A DNA stretch of 64,000 bases from assembly GCA_964036295.1 (NCBI GenBank), contig OZ038464.1, positions 18,584,443 to 18,648,442 of the forward strand. The letters are read 5' to 3'. Of this stretch, positions 41,256 to 53,500 are shown piece after piece. Numbering within the stretch: position 1 is the first letter of the stretch; every line of letters begins with the position of its first letter. Under the pieces are notes generated by a model that was not told where the DNA came from, did no database searches, and saw nothing but the letters and a program-made list of their open reading frames with translations. This DNA is from Plumapathes pennacea. Its lineage: Eukaryota > Cnidaria > Anthozoa > Antipatharia > Myriopathidae. The position numbers and the translations under genes were made by a program.

Positions 41256-41430
41256 AACTCACCAAACCGGCCATGCGAATGCTACGTGAGCGGATTTGCG
41301 TCGCGTTGTGACGTCATACCTCTTCCCAGAATTCCCAAACTCCCCGCCAGCAGAAGAAGAGCTCAGTTTCAGCTTCTCTCGAGGAAGAACGCCATTTATA
41401 TTTTTATTCAGAAGAATAGCTTTAGTCATT
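38687..41430. other. BMPR1 3' UTR and intergenic region to the caspase start
   Basis: The AATAAA at 40235-40240 is a plausible distal poly(A) signal, which would imply a long 3' UTR. A partial MITE (40275-40412), a poly(C)/(CT)n tract (40711-40748), ATTT repeats (41138-41160) and a run of about 32 A (41220-41252) follow. The minus frame at 40792-41115 has no recognisable domain. Confidence 0.55.
40711..40748. repeat. Poly(C) followed by (CT)n microsatellite
   Basis: About 20 C then CT dinucleotides, immediately followed by TTTACAG. Prone to length error in assemblies. Confidence 0.95.
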
Positions 41431-44400
41431 ATGGAGGAAAGAGACCGCCAGACATTAAGAACGCATCGGGGAAAACTCCAAAAGGATCTGGAGTCCGCAA
41501 AAGTCGCTTCGCAGCTTTATGCAAGAGGAATATTCTCTGAAGACGATAAAGATGAAGTCACATCCAAGACGACCAGCTTTGAAAAGAGCGAGGCTTTGCT
41601 GGATAAGCTGCCCAGGAAAGGACCTCAGGCATTTGGCGTGTTCTGCGACATTCTAAAAGAGCTGTCGCCACATTTAGAGGAACTTTTGAGGCCATCTGAA
41701 GTTCAGGAAGATGGTGGGTTGTTGTGCTACGACAAAAAACTGTACCCAGGAATGCTGTTAGCAGGCAATTCTATCCATTCTCGCTAAGTTTGTTATTCTT
41801 TCCGGTTTAGATTTGCTTGTTTAACAGTGTGATCGTCCACGAACGGGTTTGAAAGTTATTTGTTACGTGACAATCTCCAGATTGCGTGTGAACTCGCTCT
41901 TTTATGCATGTCTTGACGCGCTTGTAAATAATATTTTCGGGAGTTCTCGTGTCGCATACATATTCCAATGCACGTACAGCATTCCTTGATGTAATCGTCA
42001 TCGTATAGTGAAGGATTCAAATCAGAGATTCTTTTATATTTGACTGGGCGATTCAAGCTTTCTGCGGGGGGGTACTCCCATACATAAGCTATACAGGTAC
42101 ACCAGCCGAATATTATAAATCGATTGGAGCTCCTCACAAGACGTTCAGCACGCATGTTACCTTTGTATGTACCTTTTTAATAACAAGTGTCATTTATCGT
42201 AACATGTATTCTGATACTTTCAGGGCGAGCCTCAGAGGGAGTGGAAAGATCCGCAGCTTCTGACCCAAGTTCTGTGGCTGGTGAGGAAAAACCTGCAATC
42301 CCACATCCAGTTCAAAACTCTGAAAATGCAGGTACTGTATTTATTATCTTCAGATCTTTGAACTCTGCATGATGCACCAATTATTATAATGTTTCCTGAA
42401 ATGTAATTTACTTAATTAATATAGAGATGTTTGAATATGATATGCATAAAAGTGTTTGTTTGGTTAATCCATTGTGCAATTATTGCAAGTCAAACTCTCA
42501 TTGATGTATTTTTCCACAGATTAGTCAAGTGTTGCATTTTGTTCTGAGTATAGTAAATCAGAAGGGGAAATTAGTTTTGAGACATGGCTATATTTAGCTA
42601 AAAGAAAACTCCCACTTACCAATGACATCATTAGCAATTTTTCAATCAAAAGTAGGTTCAATTATTCATTCAGAAGCCTTTTACTCCAAGGAGTGAACAG
42701 TTTCAATTTTCTCCTGTAGTTTCTCACCAGAGGAACTTTTTGTCCACATCAAGTTAGCATACATATTTTTATTTAAGAATATGTTTTTAGTTTAGAATGT
42801 ATATATATTAGTGGGAGATATTTAGTTTAGCATATATGTTGTCAGTTCAGAATACATATCTTCAGTGTAGAATCTATGTTATCAGCATGGACAATCTATT
42901 TATCATTTATAATAGAAATATGAAGTGTTTGTAATATTGTCCATATGGATGCCACATAACCTTCCCATCCATAACAATTTCCCCTCCGTAACAAAATTTT
43001 CCCCTCCATAACAAATTTCAAATTGCAATATTTTGATCAATAAACTTTGTCCAGTTTTACTGGTTATCTCATCTGAACACTTCCACTTCAAATTGGAACT
43101 TCACAAAGTATGACATGCCAGGCCACACTACACTAGGAATAAAATAAACTTTTCCAACTAAATTTGTTATGGAGGGGAAAATGGTACTTTAGCTGCATTC
43201 TGGATTTTTGCTGAAAAATTTTTTCTGGATTCCATTCAGTTTTTTATAATGTTAGTATGAAGTACTTTATGTCTTTACCACCTTGGTTTCTATTTCTCTT
43301 AACATGCCTTTAGAATATAAAACTTATTTCCCCTCCGTAACAGCATTTTTTTAGTTATGCATATAATATTTGATAATGTATGCATGATGTCACATGATGA
43401 TTAAATTTTCGGGCCCACCTGAATCAAATTTAACTCTTCTACTTTTCAAATATGCCAGTTTTGTCTTCTTGCTGTTTACTTTTTCCTACTCATATTTTTG
43501 TCCAAAATACTGCAGAATGACCCATATGCAAGGGAGGGGACAGACTTCCCAATACATTTTAAAAGGTTCTCATGACAGTGTTAGGGTCATACTATTATTG
43601 TCAATATTTTACACTTGTGTCTGTTTTTAGGTGACCAGGCAGATGCCAAATGGTTTGGATCAAGCCCAAGTGGGCCATCTGCAAATCATGTACCACCAGT
43701 CGAGGTGGGCAACATGTACAAGATGAGTGAAAACCCTAGAGGCATTGCAGTGATAATAAACAACAAAACTTTTCTGCCGGCATCTGGTATGCAGAAGTAT
43801 CCACGCAATGGTACAGATGTTGACCGCGATGGACTGAAGAGGATTTTCAAGAAACTCCTCTTTAAAGTGGAGGTTTACAATGATGTCAGGTGCTATGACA
43901 TTCGGAAGATCTTGAAGGAGCTTGCTGGAATGGACCACAAACGGCACAGTGCTGTTATTGTGGCCATTCTTTCGCATGGTGAAGAAAACATCATCTATGG
44001 TACAGATGGCACTCTAAAGACTGCTGAGCTGACTTCTTGGTTTACAGGTGCAAATCTGGCTGGCAAACCTAAGCTGTTTTTCTTCCAAGCCTGCCAAGGT
44101 ATGCCCTCTGAGTAGTGTTGTACATAATATTAATTTGTACATGGCAAAAATGGTTTGGTCTCAGGAATGTTGTTTGTCCAATGTGATTGTCTGAGTGAGA
44201 GTGCTGTAGACTTCAGGAAGACTGATGTTTTGATCACCTGGGTGCTAGTCATCTTCAGGGTATTGTTATAGTCGCCAATGGCTAAAGTTTGTTTTCAGAA
44301 ATTTGAAACCACAGACAGCTGAAAAATGTAAAGAAAGAATAGTGACAAATTACACAAAGCCCGAATACAATAAAATGCTAGTACTAGTTTTAAACTGCAT

Positions 44401-45201
44401 TGGTGTGGAGATAAGACATGTGGTAAATCAACTAAAAGTCAATATGAGAAAATCAAATGTTTAGCTAGGCAAAGAGGTAAATGGGTTAGCCTTCATTGCT
44501 CGCCCTTGCTCTGGTGAAGGGCTAATGCTTGAAGATAGTTTTCCCAGATCTACTTGTAGTTGATTTATCATGTGCATTTAAACCCTAAGTACCTTACCTC
44601 TAATATTCTCCCAGCCTGTTTTGAAAAATGGTGTATGATATTAGTGTTTGGAGAATTGATAATCTGATTTATTTGAAGTCAAGCAAGAGATAAGTTGCCA
44701 TTTTCTCCATTTTAAAGATTGCTCTAAACATAACCCAAAACCCACCCCTAACCCTAGCCCGAGGCCTAAAAACAAATAAAATAAAAAATCAAGCATACCA
44801 TGGTTGTCGGTTTATGAAGTTAAAGTGATTTTTGTTCATCAGGGCATGAATACATGGATGGAACTGATGTAGAAGATGGTCCTGGTTCACAACCCAAGCG
44901 TGTATCAGTTCCAGCAGAAGCTGACTTCATGTATGCCTACTCCACTGTCCCCGGGTACTACTCCTGGCGTAACTCACAGAATGGCTCCTGGTTCGTCCAG
45001 TCCATTGTGGATGTGTTTGAGAAACATGCAGATCAAATGGACCTCCTCCGCATGATGACAAGAGTGAATGCTGGCGTCTCCACGTTCAAGTCACGGACGG
45101 GCGACTACTATTCAGACCAGAAGATGCAGATACCTAGCATAGTTTCCATGCTGCGGAAGGATCTTTACTTTTTCCCAGAAAAAGTGCTAGAGCAGAACTG
45201 A
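41431..45201 (+). CDS. CARD-containing caspase
   Basis: Four exons: 41431-41713, 42224-42331, 43631-44098, 44843-45201; all introns phase 1; 405 aa. An in-frame TAG lies 13 bp before the ATG. Residues 1-90 form a helical CARD-like domain (RTHRGKLQKDL, LLDKLPRKGPQAFGVFCDIL). A charged linker of about 40 residues follows. The p20 region has GIAVIINN, the catalytic His in ILSHGEE near 246 and the catalytic Cys in FFFQACQG near 284. The p10 region has ADFMYAYSTVPGYYSW and GSWFVQSI. Caspases are cysteine proteases cleaving after Asp in apoptosis. The CARD suggests recruitment by an Apaf-1-like or other adaptor. QACQG replaces the common QACRG, as in mammalian caspase-8 and -10, while the p10 part resembles caspase-3/7. 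Confidence 0.93.
42740..43400. repeat. AT-rich decayed repeats in caspase intron 2
   Basis: Several TTTAG-T-AGAATATAT-type units (42760-42900), then TTTCCCCTCCGTAACA and TTTTCCCCTCCATAACA blocks with an inverted counterpart, TTGTTATGGAGGGGAAAA, near 43165 and another direct copy near 43328. A remnant TTAA-family MITE end lies at 42668-42735. Confidence 0.5.
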
Positions 45202-46326
45202 GCATGGAGATGGCAGAGATAGGCAACAAAGGAATAAAGCACCTGGTCAGTGTGCTATGTTGAATTCTAGAAGTATGAGAGAATTCCACAGAACCTGATA
45301 GAATTGTGGAGAAGCATGAAGCTGCAGAGTGTTTCTCCACACTTCTCTTTTGTTCTTTCAATTAGCACACTGAGACGTGCTCTATTTCTTTTATAAGATA
45401 AGGCAAACAAGTTTGATGCCAGACTGCTGCCAAACTCATGCATGCATGCAATGTTGAGTAATATTGCATTCACTACCAATCAGGTTGTGCTTCCTATTGT
45501 ACCTTATCTCATATAGCCTTTCTGATGACGCTTGTGATGGAAAATCAACTAAAAAAGCAAAACTGTTGTAGTGAAATTTATGGCAAATAATCTTAACCCT
45601 TTGCATCTCGAGAGTCTTTAAAAACCTGATAGATCTTCTTAACACATGGAAAAATAGCAGTGTGATCCTCCAGACCCAAAGCTGTTGATCAGTATAGTTT
45701 TATACATTTTGCTAAAAAGAAAAAGATACTATAGTCCTGGGATTCAAAGGGTTAAAATCCAAAGAGTCACTCAGATTGAAGGAAAGATGGACACCATAGT
45801 TAGCTGAAAATAGATTACAAAATATTGTCACTGTAACTTGTGAATGTAAGCAAGGCAAGCTTTTTATGTGGTGCAGTTATTCTTACCTTGTACTGTAGCT
45901 CATTTCCTGGGGTTAGTGTTCGGAGAATCTGCATGTCTTCAGCAGCCTTCCAGATCTTGCATCTGTTAGGTGATTTTTGCTGCTACAGTACATAACTTGG
46001 TAGTGCAACCACCACCACAACTCAATACAGTAGCTGGTTCAGGATGTGATGAAAGCCATATGTCCACTTAGTAGATTTTTCTGACAGCTTGCTTGGTCTT
46101 ACTTTCTTGAACTATTTAAGTTAGTGAGTCATGACTTAGGCTTGCACTTGGGCAAACTGCTGTAAAAGCAATATTATCATGCCTTAATGTTGTTGTGAGC
46201 AGCACTATTTCTGTATGTGATTTAGAGATGACTATAGTATGGTGCCACACCTCCATTTGGCCTAGGTTTTCAGTAAAAAGGTGCAGTTGCTGCAGTATTT
46301 TTCATTTTTGTTAGGTAGATTGTAGT

Positions 46327-46517
46327 TAGGGGTGGTGAAAGGTAAATCCAAGACCCTTGTTTGAAAATCTGAGATGGAAATCTGGAAAGAAACGATGGAA
46401 ATGAAACACAAAAACTGTACTTTTGTGACTCGTCACAAAGGCTTCCGAGTTTTCAAGGTCGGATCAAAAATTTCCAAGACCCATGATTTTCTAGGCACTA
46501 TTTGCCACCCCTTGTAG
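46327..46517. mobile_element. GGGGTGGCAAATGG-type MITE, copy 1
   Basis: Left AGGGGTGGTGAAAGG and right CTATTTGCCACCCCTT. Inside are AAATCTGAGATGGAAA and CCAAGACCCATGATTTTC. Confidence 0.72.
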
Positions 46518-46693
46518 TTATAAACACATTAAGTTTTTTGCAGCAATCCTTTTTTTGTGGTTATGTAGTTATGGTCTTGGCGATCTCTTTGTATGATCAA
46601 GCATTTCTCTGCATGTGCAAGTGAACATTTGATGATATTCTGATATTTGGCATGTTTATGCCTCAGCCTGATATAACAATAATATTATTATAT

Positions 46694-46886
46694 TACAGTC
46701 AACGCTCTCAAGACCGACACCAGGCTGGCATAGACATACACCTCTATAAGCTGGACAGGGTTTGTTGGTTCGAGCCGGCCAAATTCCACTTGTTGTCTGT
46801 ATCCAAACTCGATATGCTGGACACCACTATACGATGGACGCATAGACCAGGACCCGAGGGTTTTTGTCTTGAGAGAGTTTACTGTA
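46694..46886. mobile_element. Mariner-like MITE with TA ends
   Basis: TACAGTCAACGCTCTCAAGA at the left and TCTTGAGAGAGTTTACTGTA at the right are inverted copies. The TA at each end fits Tc1/mariner-type insertion. Confidence 0.82.
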
Positions 46887-46892
46887 TGCTCA

Positions 46893-47100
46893 TAAGGGTG
46901 GCAAATGGTTAAAGCTGAGACTCGCTGAGACCCTACTTTGAAAATCTGAGACTGAGACTTCAACCACTCAGAGACTCTGAGACGGAAAGAAACAAAAATA
47001 TGAGACTCTGAGACTCAAAAAAAGGGTTGCCAAGATTCCGAGATCAGACCCAAGCTTTGCAAGACCCATGATTTTCTAGGTACCATTTGCCACCCCTAAT
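46893..47100. mobile_element. GGGGTGGCAAATGG-type MITE, copy 2
   Basis: Left AAGGGTGGCAAATGG and right CCATTTGCCACCCCTA, with repeated GAGACTCTGAGAC blocks between. Confidence 0.8.
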
Positions 47101-47580
47101 ATAATTTCTCACTGACCTACTGGATAAAATCTCAATTTTATCAGATTAAATATAAAGAAATGGAAGCATGAGGGACTTTGAAAAGTCCAGAATTTTGTTG
47201 ATTACGAGTTATTATGCTGAATTTTTGTGCTATGAGCAAGAATAAAAAATATACAATTACATGCATTGTTTGACAGTATGTGATGGAAAAAAATCCACCT
47301 ACTTTTTTTGTGTCATCCTCGTTCTCAGGCTAAATGACCGAATATCATGTCAACTTCCTTTGAAGTCCTGCTGCAGAGTATGAGAAAATGACAAAAAACA
47401 AATTTGTTATCCAGTTCCCCTCCCCACTGGGGATGGATCTCGTGGTCTGTGGGGTGTCCCAGTTTACGCGCTTTGCGCAGGGCTCGCCAAATGACCACAT
47501 GGTCTGGCGTCCGCCATATCAGGAAGTGTCATTTGCAAGGGTGATTTGGGGAGGATTGCTTTGAAGAATATTCTCAAGAT

Positions 47581-50500
47581 ATGTCAAGCCCTGGCGTACA
47601 AGTGAAAATAGAGGTAAGGGTTGGATTATTTCCGTGTGTTGAGCGTGGTTTTCCCATGCTTCCTGCCCCAATGATATGATATGCGTGCTTTGTGGTCTTC
47701 GCGCCGCCTTGTTTGATGGCGAGCGTTATGTCTTCAGACAAAACGTTTTAGTTGCTGTGCAGTGTTTTACGGTCTAAAAACAAGGATATGTTCACTTCAA
47801 ATGCCACAAAAACATGAACTTCATTTGTCTGTTGTCAAGATCAAGAACTCACGGTTTTACACCACATCGATCGCGTCGGTGATCTGACCGAAACAGCTGC
47901 AATTTTTCAGGGTGATATACCAGAGAGCATGTCAAGTGAGATCAGAGAAGAGCTCGTAGTTCGTGCACGAGGCTTGCCGTGGTCGGCGACTGCAGATGAT
48001 ATTGCAGAATTCTTTGAAGGTAAATGTCGATGTTGTGATGCAGTATTTCCTAGCTTCTTTCCCCTTCAGTACAGTTTATTCCTTGAAATAATACAATGTT
48101 ATAACTATACAATTTTTTTTTCTTTCCCCTTCTTCTCTTTGAATGAATCAAACATGTACAGACAGATGTTCCGTTTCTCAAAGTAGTTATATTTAGTTAC
48201 GATTTATGGTAGGAAAATTCTTCAACAGCTGAAATTAATGGCTGCATATTTTACACACAGCAAAAAATCATTAACTCAGCTAACTGCTATCAGAATGAGA
48301 GCTTTTGTTAAAGGCATCAAACCTTCATTATATGAATTTTGACCTTTTGGTTTGAAATTTGAAACTTGAAATACACTCATGGATGAGAGCTTTCATTTGA
48401 GTGGTCACACCTTTAGGTTTCATTTGACAATTCAGGAGTTGGAAGTTTTCCTGGTGGAGTCCAACCATTCACTTTTTGCTGACTGCACATACAGTACAAT
48501 GGGACCATGGACCATGATTATAAATTTGACCACAGATTGTTTTGACACTATTTTATACCAGGATGCAACATTCGAGGTGGTAAAAGTGAAGGCATTCACT
48601 TCACATTCACTGATGGACGACCAAGTGGAGAATGCTTTGTGGAGATGATGTCAAACGATGACGTAGAACAGTAAGTAGCTAACCAAGTTTGTTTCCATTC
48701 TTGCCAACTCTCCACATTGTGTCAGAGTTTCTTACACTGGAGGAAAATCTTGAATTGCAAAATACATTAGATGGAGTGGTCTGAAATTGGCCAAAAATGG
48801 TATGGTAGAGTGGCATTACATCCAATACACTTGGTTTATGTTTTTCTTCTTTCCCACTTCTATCAAATTCCACTTCTACTCCCAAACAACATTCTGAAAC
48901 CATGAATGTCTCACAGAGTGTCAGTGTGTAATACAGTTCATACTGTAAGTGGTAAAGTATTATTCCACCATCAAATACTTTATGATACTGTTAATATATA
49001 TCTTTGCTATCAGATAAAATAGAATATTGAAGTCAATCATTATCAGCGCTCGGCATTAACGGTTGCCCACTTGCCCGGGGCAACCAAAGCTTTTGGTCGG
49101 GCAGGTAAATTCTGGGCCAGGCAACTAGAAATTATGAAACTTTCTATTGCTTGAAGTCAATCTACAGTCCGAAGGGCAACCAACCTAAAACCTTAATGTC
49201 GAGCACTGATTATGGTCAGGGTTGTGAACTACTGCTGAACATCTTTTCTTGCATTCAGGGCCCTCACAAAGAACCATAAGTTTATGGGGAAAAGGTATGT
49301 GGAGGTCTTCAAGTCCAAAGTCGGCGAGATGGATTGGGTGTGCAAACGCATGGGCCATGTACCAGACAGAAGCCGTGAGTCTGTCGTGAGGTTACGTGGT
49401 CTACCTTTTGGGTGTACCAAGGAAGATGTTGCACAGTTCTTTACTGGTAAGCAAGTCTTCTGATTGTGCATTAAGAATGCCCAGTGGCTATTCATTTTTA
49501 GCTTGTTTTCTTATCCATTATTTTGTTTATCTTTCTTCTTGTTTTTTTTCCTTTGTTCTTGTCTTTAAATTGCTCTGCAACATAGCCTCATTGGCAATGT
49601 CAACAATAATTATTTTTGGGTGTACAGTACTGTATGTGTCAAGGTGGGGAGGGGCATCTTGAAAAGTATTGAGAGTCTCATTGTCTTTCATTGTGAAATG
49701 CTCAATCCCTTGGTTAGAAATGAAAACCATAACAACATACTGTTTTATGCAGTTTCTTCCATTTGGGTCATCAGTCACAAAATCAATCAGTCATCACACA
49801 TTTTGTCAGTTACATAAAACAGACCATTAATTTTTGGTCGGGAGGGAGAGTTTGAGTGTTAGGTTCTTGAAATAAACAGCATACTGTATTTGGCTAACAT
49901 CAATGTGGGGCATAAGGATGTTATCCCAAAGAGTCAAATCTCCATGAAACCCCTTTCTGTGATACAAACATGTTTAGTGGTGCATGCTGGTAGGGCAGTT
50001 TTTGGATGAGTTCAGAAAGTAAGGGTCACTGGTCCAAACAAGTGTGGCATCATTTTTGGCCAATCCAGAACAAAAGTGATTACAAGCAAGCAATGTCATT
50101 TTATCGCATGTGTCATTGGCTTCTTCAGTAAATCCAAATGCAAATTACTTTGATATCTGGTTTGGTTGAATTTTGTTTTTGAGTTTTGAAGTAATCTGAA
50201 AACTGCTCTACAGATCAGGTGCATTTGAATGTGTGGGCCCATGTAGATTTATGTTTGATCATGCCTTGTACTCCCTTCTATGCGGTGACAACTTAAAGGG
50301 CTGGAGATAGTTCCCAATGGGATAACAATCACACTTGACGATGATGGGAAGACCACGGGGGATGCTTTTGTGGAATTCGTGTGTCCTGATACGGCAGATC
50401 AGGCGCTGAAAAAACACAAGGAAACTATGGGGCACAGGTGGGGTAATACAGAGTGGTGCGGGTCTGGTTTGGGACCTACACTTTATAGCACAACACTGTT

Positions 50501-53500
50501 TTCAGTGGTTGGCTGGTTGGTTTGGTTTTAGATTAGACATTTGGCTCTTGTTTGTGTGAAGTGGACAGTTCAATCTGAAGTTGAAGATCAATCAGATGAA
50601 TCCTTTCACATTAGTAAAAGGGAGAACTTGACTCGGATCTGCTTTTCTATTTCCTTTTGTTCTGGTAACATTGGGGTTCAAGATTTTATCAACTGCAAAA
50701 CTGCAAGTCAGTCACAGAGCAGCAGGTTTGCAGTCAGAAACTCTCATTTTGTTCCACTTTTTGTCACACATTTGACCTCAGATAACTACACGTGCTTCAC
50801 GTGAACAGAGCCTCAGTGTTACTTCTTTGAAAACAAGGCCCTGTATGAAACCTTATGAAAATGAGTTTGATATGCATGAGAATGAGTGAAGTTAATTTTC
50901 ATAAGAAAGGTTTTACACAAGGCCTTGTTTTGAAACAGAGTAAACATGTATCTTGGAAATGGGATAGTCCATGTGCCATTGAAAAACACCCTTACCTTCT
51001 GAAATGTGCATGAGGAAGGTAAAAAAGGAGGTGGGGTATGGGAGTGTGTGTGTGTGTGTGTGTGTGGAGGGGAGGGGAGGGGAGGGGAGGGTGGGGAGTG
51101 TTCCCTAAACTCATCATGCAAAATATTTATGTACTTCTTATACCATAAATTATAAAAACTGGTGAGGCAGGTCCTGTAGGGGAAATGGCTTTTACTAGAG
51201 TCAATTGGTTTTAGATTGCCAGTGTACTGGGTAGTTAAGTTAGATATTCATATAAGCAGTAACAAGGGAGGGAGGAGGGGTTGGTTATAAATGAGAGGGG
51301 AGGTTCAAGTAAGGTAAGTGTGGCTGCCTCTATGGTCAGTTGTGTTTTGTTTGTTTGTGTTCATGTTTGTTCCTTGCTGAAAGTTTGATGCATTTTGTGG
51401 CTGGGAGTGAGCTAAACACATTTTCTAAACAAACTTGCTTAGACACCTAACACAAAGCTCACTAGATAAACCACTTGATTTGATTAAGTGAAGAGAATCA
51501 TTGCTTGTCAATGTCTATTGCAAGCAATATCTTAGGTAGATTGCTAGGAGAATGAGCAGCACAAGTAGTGACCAGTATCCATAGCTTTTGCAGATCACAG
51601 CTCCAGCAAAGGCATTTTATAGCAGGGTGAATCAAATGTTGCTTTTATCATAATATGTTAATCTAAGGCAGTTGCCATTTCTGTTTATCAGATACATTGA
51701 GATTTTCAAGAGTTCCAAACAGGAGATCAAGTATGTTGTTGCTCCTAAACCACGGCCCTTGATGTCCACTCGTCCAGGCCCCTATGACAGAATGGCTGGC
51801 TTTGGTGGTGGTGGTGGTAATGGCGGTAGCGGAGGGGGAGGGGGTGGAGGTGGAGGTGGTGCTTCTATGGGACGATTTGCAAGAGGAAATGGTTTTGAAA
51901 GAAGGTATGATCACTGTTGTTGCAAATGCTTGATTCTCAGACTTTCTGTGTATTGTACGAGCTTCACTAAGAATAAATAGTTGAGCTGAATTAAAGGTTA
52001 TTGTGATTACAACCATGTACTGTCTAGTGTAAGCAGAAAAGATGAAAAAGTTGACAAATTTTGCAGAGGAATTTGTATTTATGCAATGTGTGAAAAGGTA
52101 TGTTTCACTCCGCATACACCCTATGTTCATGATGTATTGATCAGGCGAACCTCTCAGTAGGGAGAAAAATGGTAGCTGGTCACTTTGAGTCATAGCTGGT
52201 TAGACTATAAATATAAATGTACTCATGCACTTCATTTGGAGCAGCTTAGGAGAATAAGGGTCTAGCTGAGAGCAATATTATCCATTTGTCTCATCATTGA
52301 CTTCCTTGTTTACAGATTCCGAGGTCGTGGCAACTTTGGTGGACCTGTGTTTGGAGGTGGTTATGGAGGTGACTTTAATGGCTTTGGTGGCAGTGGGAGC
52401 ATGATGAGAGGGAGTCGTGGTGGACGAGGGGGTGGATCCATGCGAGGCAACTTTGGTTTTGGAGGGCGTGGTGGATTTAGTGGAGGTGGGTTTGATAATC
52501 AACAAGGAACTACCGGCCACTCTGTACACATGCGCGGTTTACCTTATGCTGCCAAGGAGGCAGACATAAAGCAGTTCTTCATGCCACTTAATCCTGTCAG
52601 TATACGGATGGAGGTGAATTTCAGACAGCAGTTTAATGGAGAAGCAGATGTCGACTTTGCAACTCATGCTGATGCTAATGCTGCCATGGCCAAGGACAGG
52701 AATAAGATGGGTAAGATAAAATGAATCTTTGCTCATCATATCATGGAACACAAAGCCATACGAGTGCCAGGGGCTAGTAGAGTTTGACATCCCGCTGGCA
52801 AGAGAACTTCTTGTTAATGTTCATTCTGTGCATGTGGTACCATTGAAAAGTGTGGCATCTCCAGTTGATTACTATGATGAGAAGTTTTATGTTCTGGACT
52901 AGAGTACCCCTAATCTGGGTTACATGAGGAAGAAGATAATTTTTTGGGCCCCAAGTGAACTGTTCAACTCTTTCAGGTCACAGATACATTGAACTGTTTC
53001 TGAGATCAGAACCTGATGGCAGTGAGGAAGGTCAGTGGGGTTCAGGATCTGGCTTTGGCAGCAACAGTGGAGGTAAAACAGCTTTTTATGTACTGTTGAC
53101 ATCTCTCTGCTCTGTTTAACCCTCCTTTTCCTGATCTGATACAACAGCTTATCCCAGTGACAGACTAAGTGGTATATCTCTTTTGAGAGACTGACTAAAG
53201 AAAGTTAAAGTAGCTTACACACTTCTCAAGAAGAGCAGGAAATCTCCCCGATGCTGTGCTCTGCCATACACGATGTGGAATTTGTGCCTGGGCAAATGAT
53301 TATCATTATTGTTGTTACAGGTAACTTTGGCAACACTGGTGGAAACTTCGGTTCAGGAGGTGGCAACTTTGGAGGTGGTGGAAACTTTGGAGATAACTCT
53401 GGCAACTTCGGCAACTTCAGTGGGGGTGGCGGCAGTAACAGCTTCAGCAACCAAAGTGGCACGGGAGGCTTCAACAACCAAGCCAACACGGGCAGTGGAT

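Larger units (their letters stand above)
45202..47580. other. Caspase 3' UTR and intergenic region
   Basis: No gene seen. It contains two members of the GGGGTGGCAAATGG family (about 46327-46517 and 46893-47100) flanking a mariner-like MITE (46694-46886), and the presumed promoter and 5' UTR of the hnRNP gene. Confidence 0.55.
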
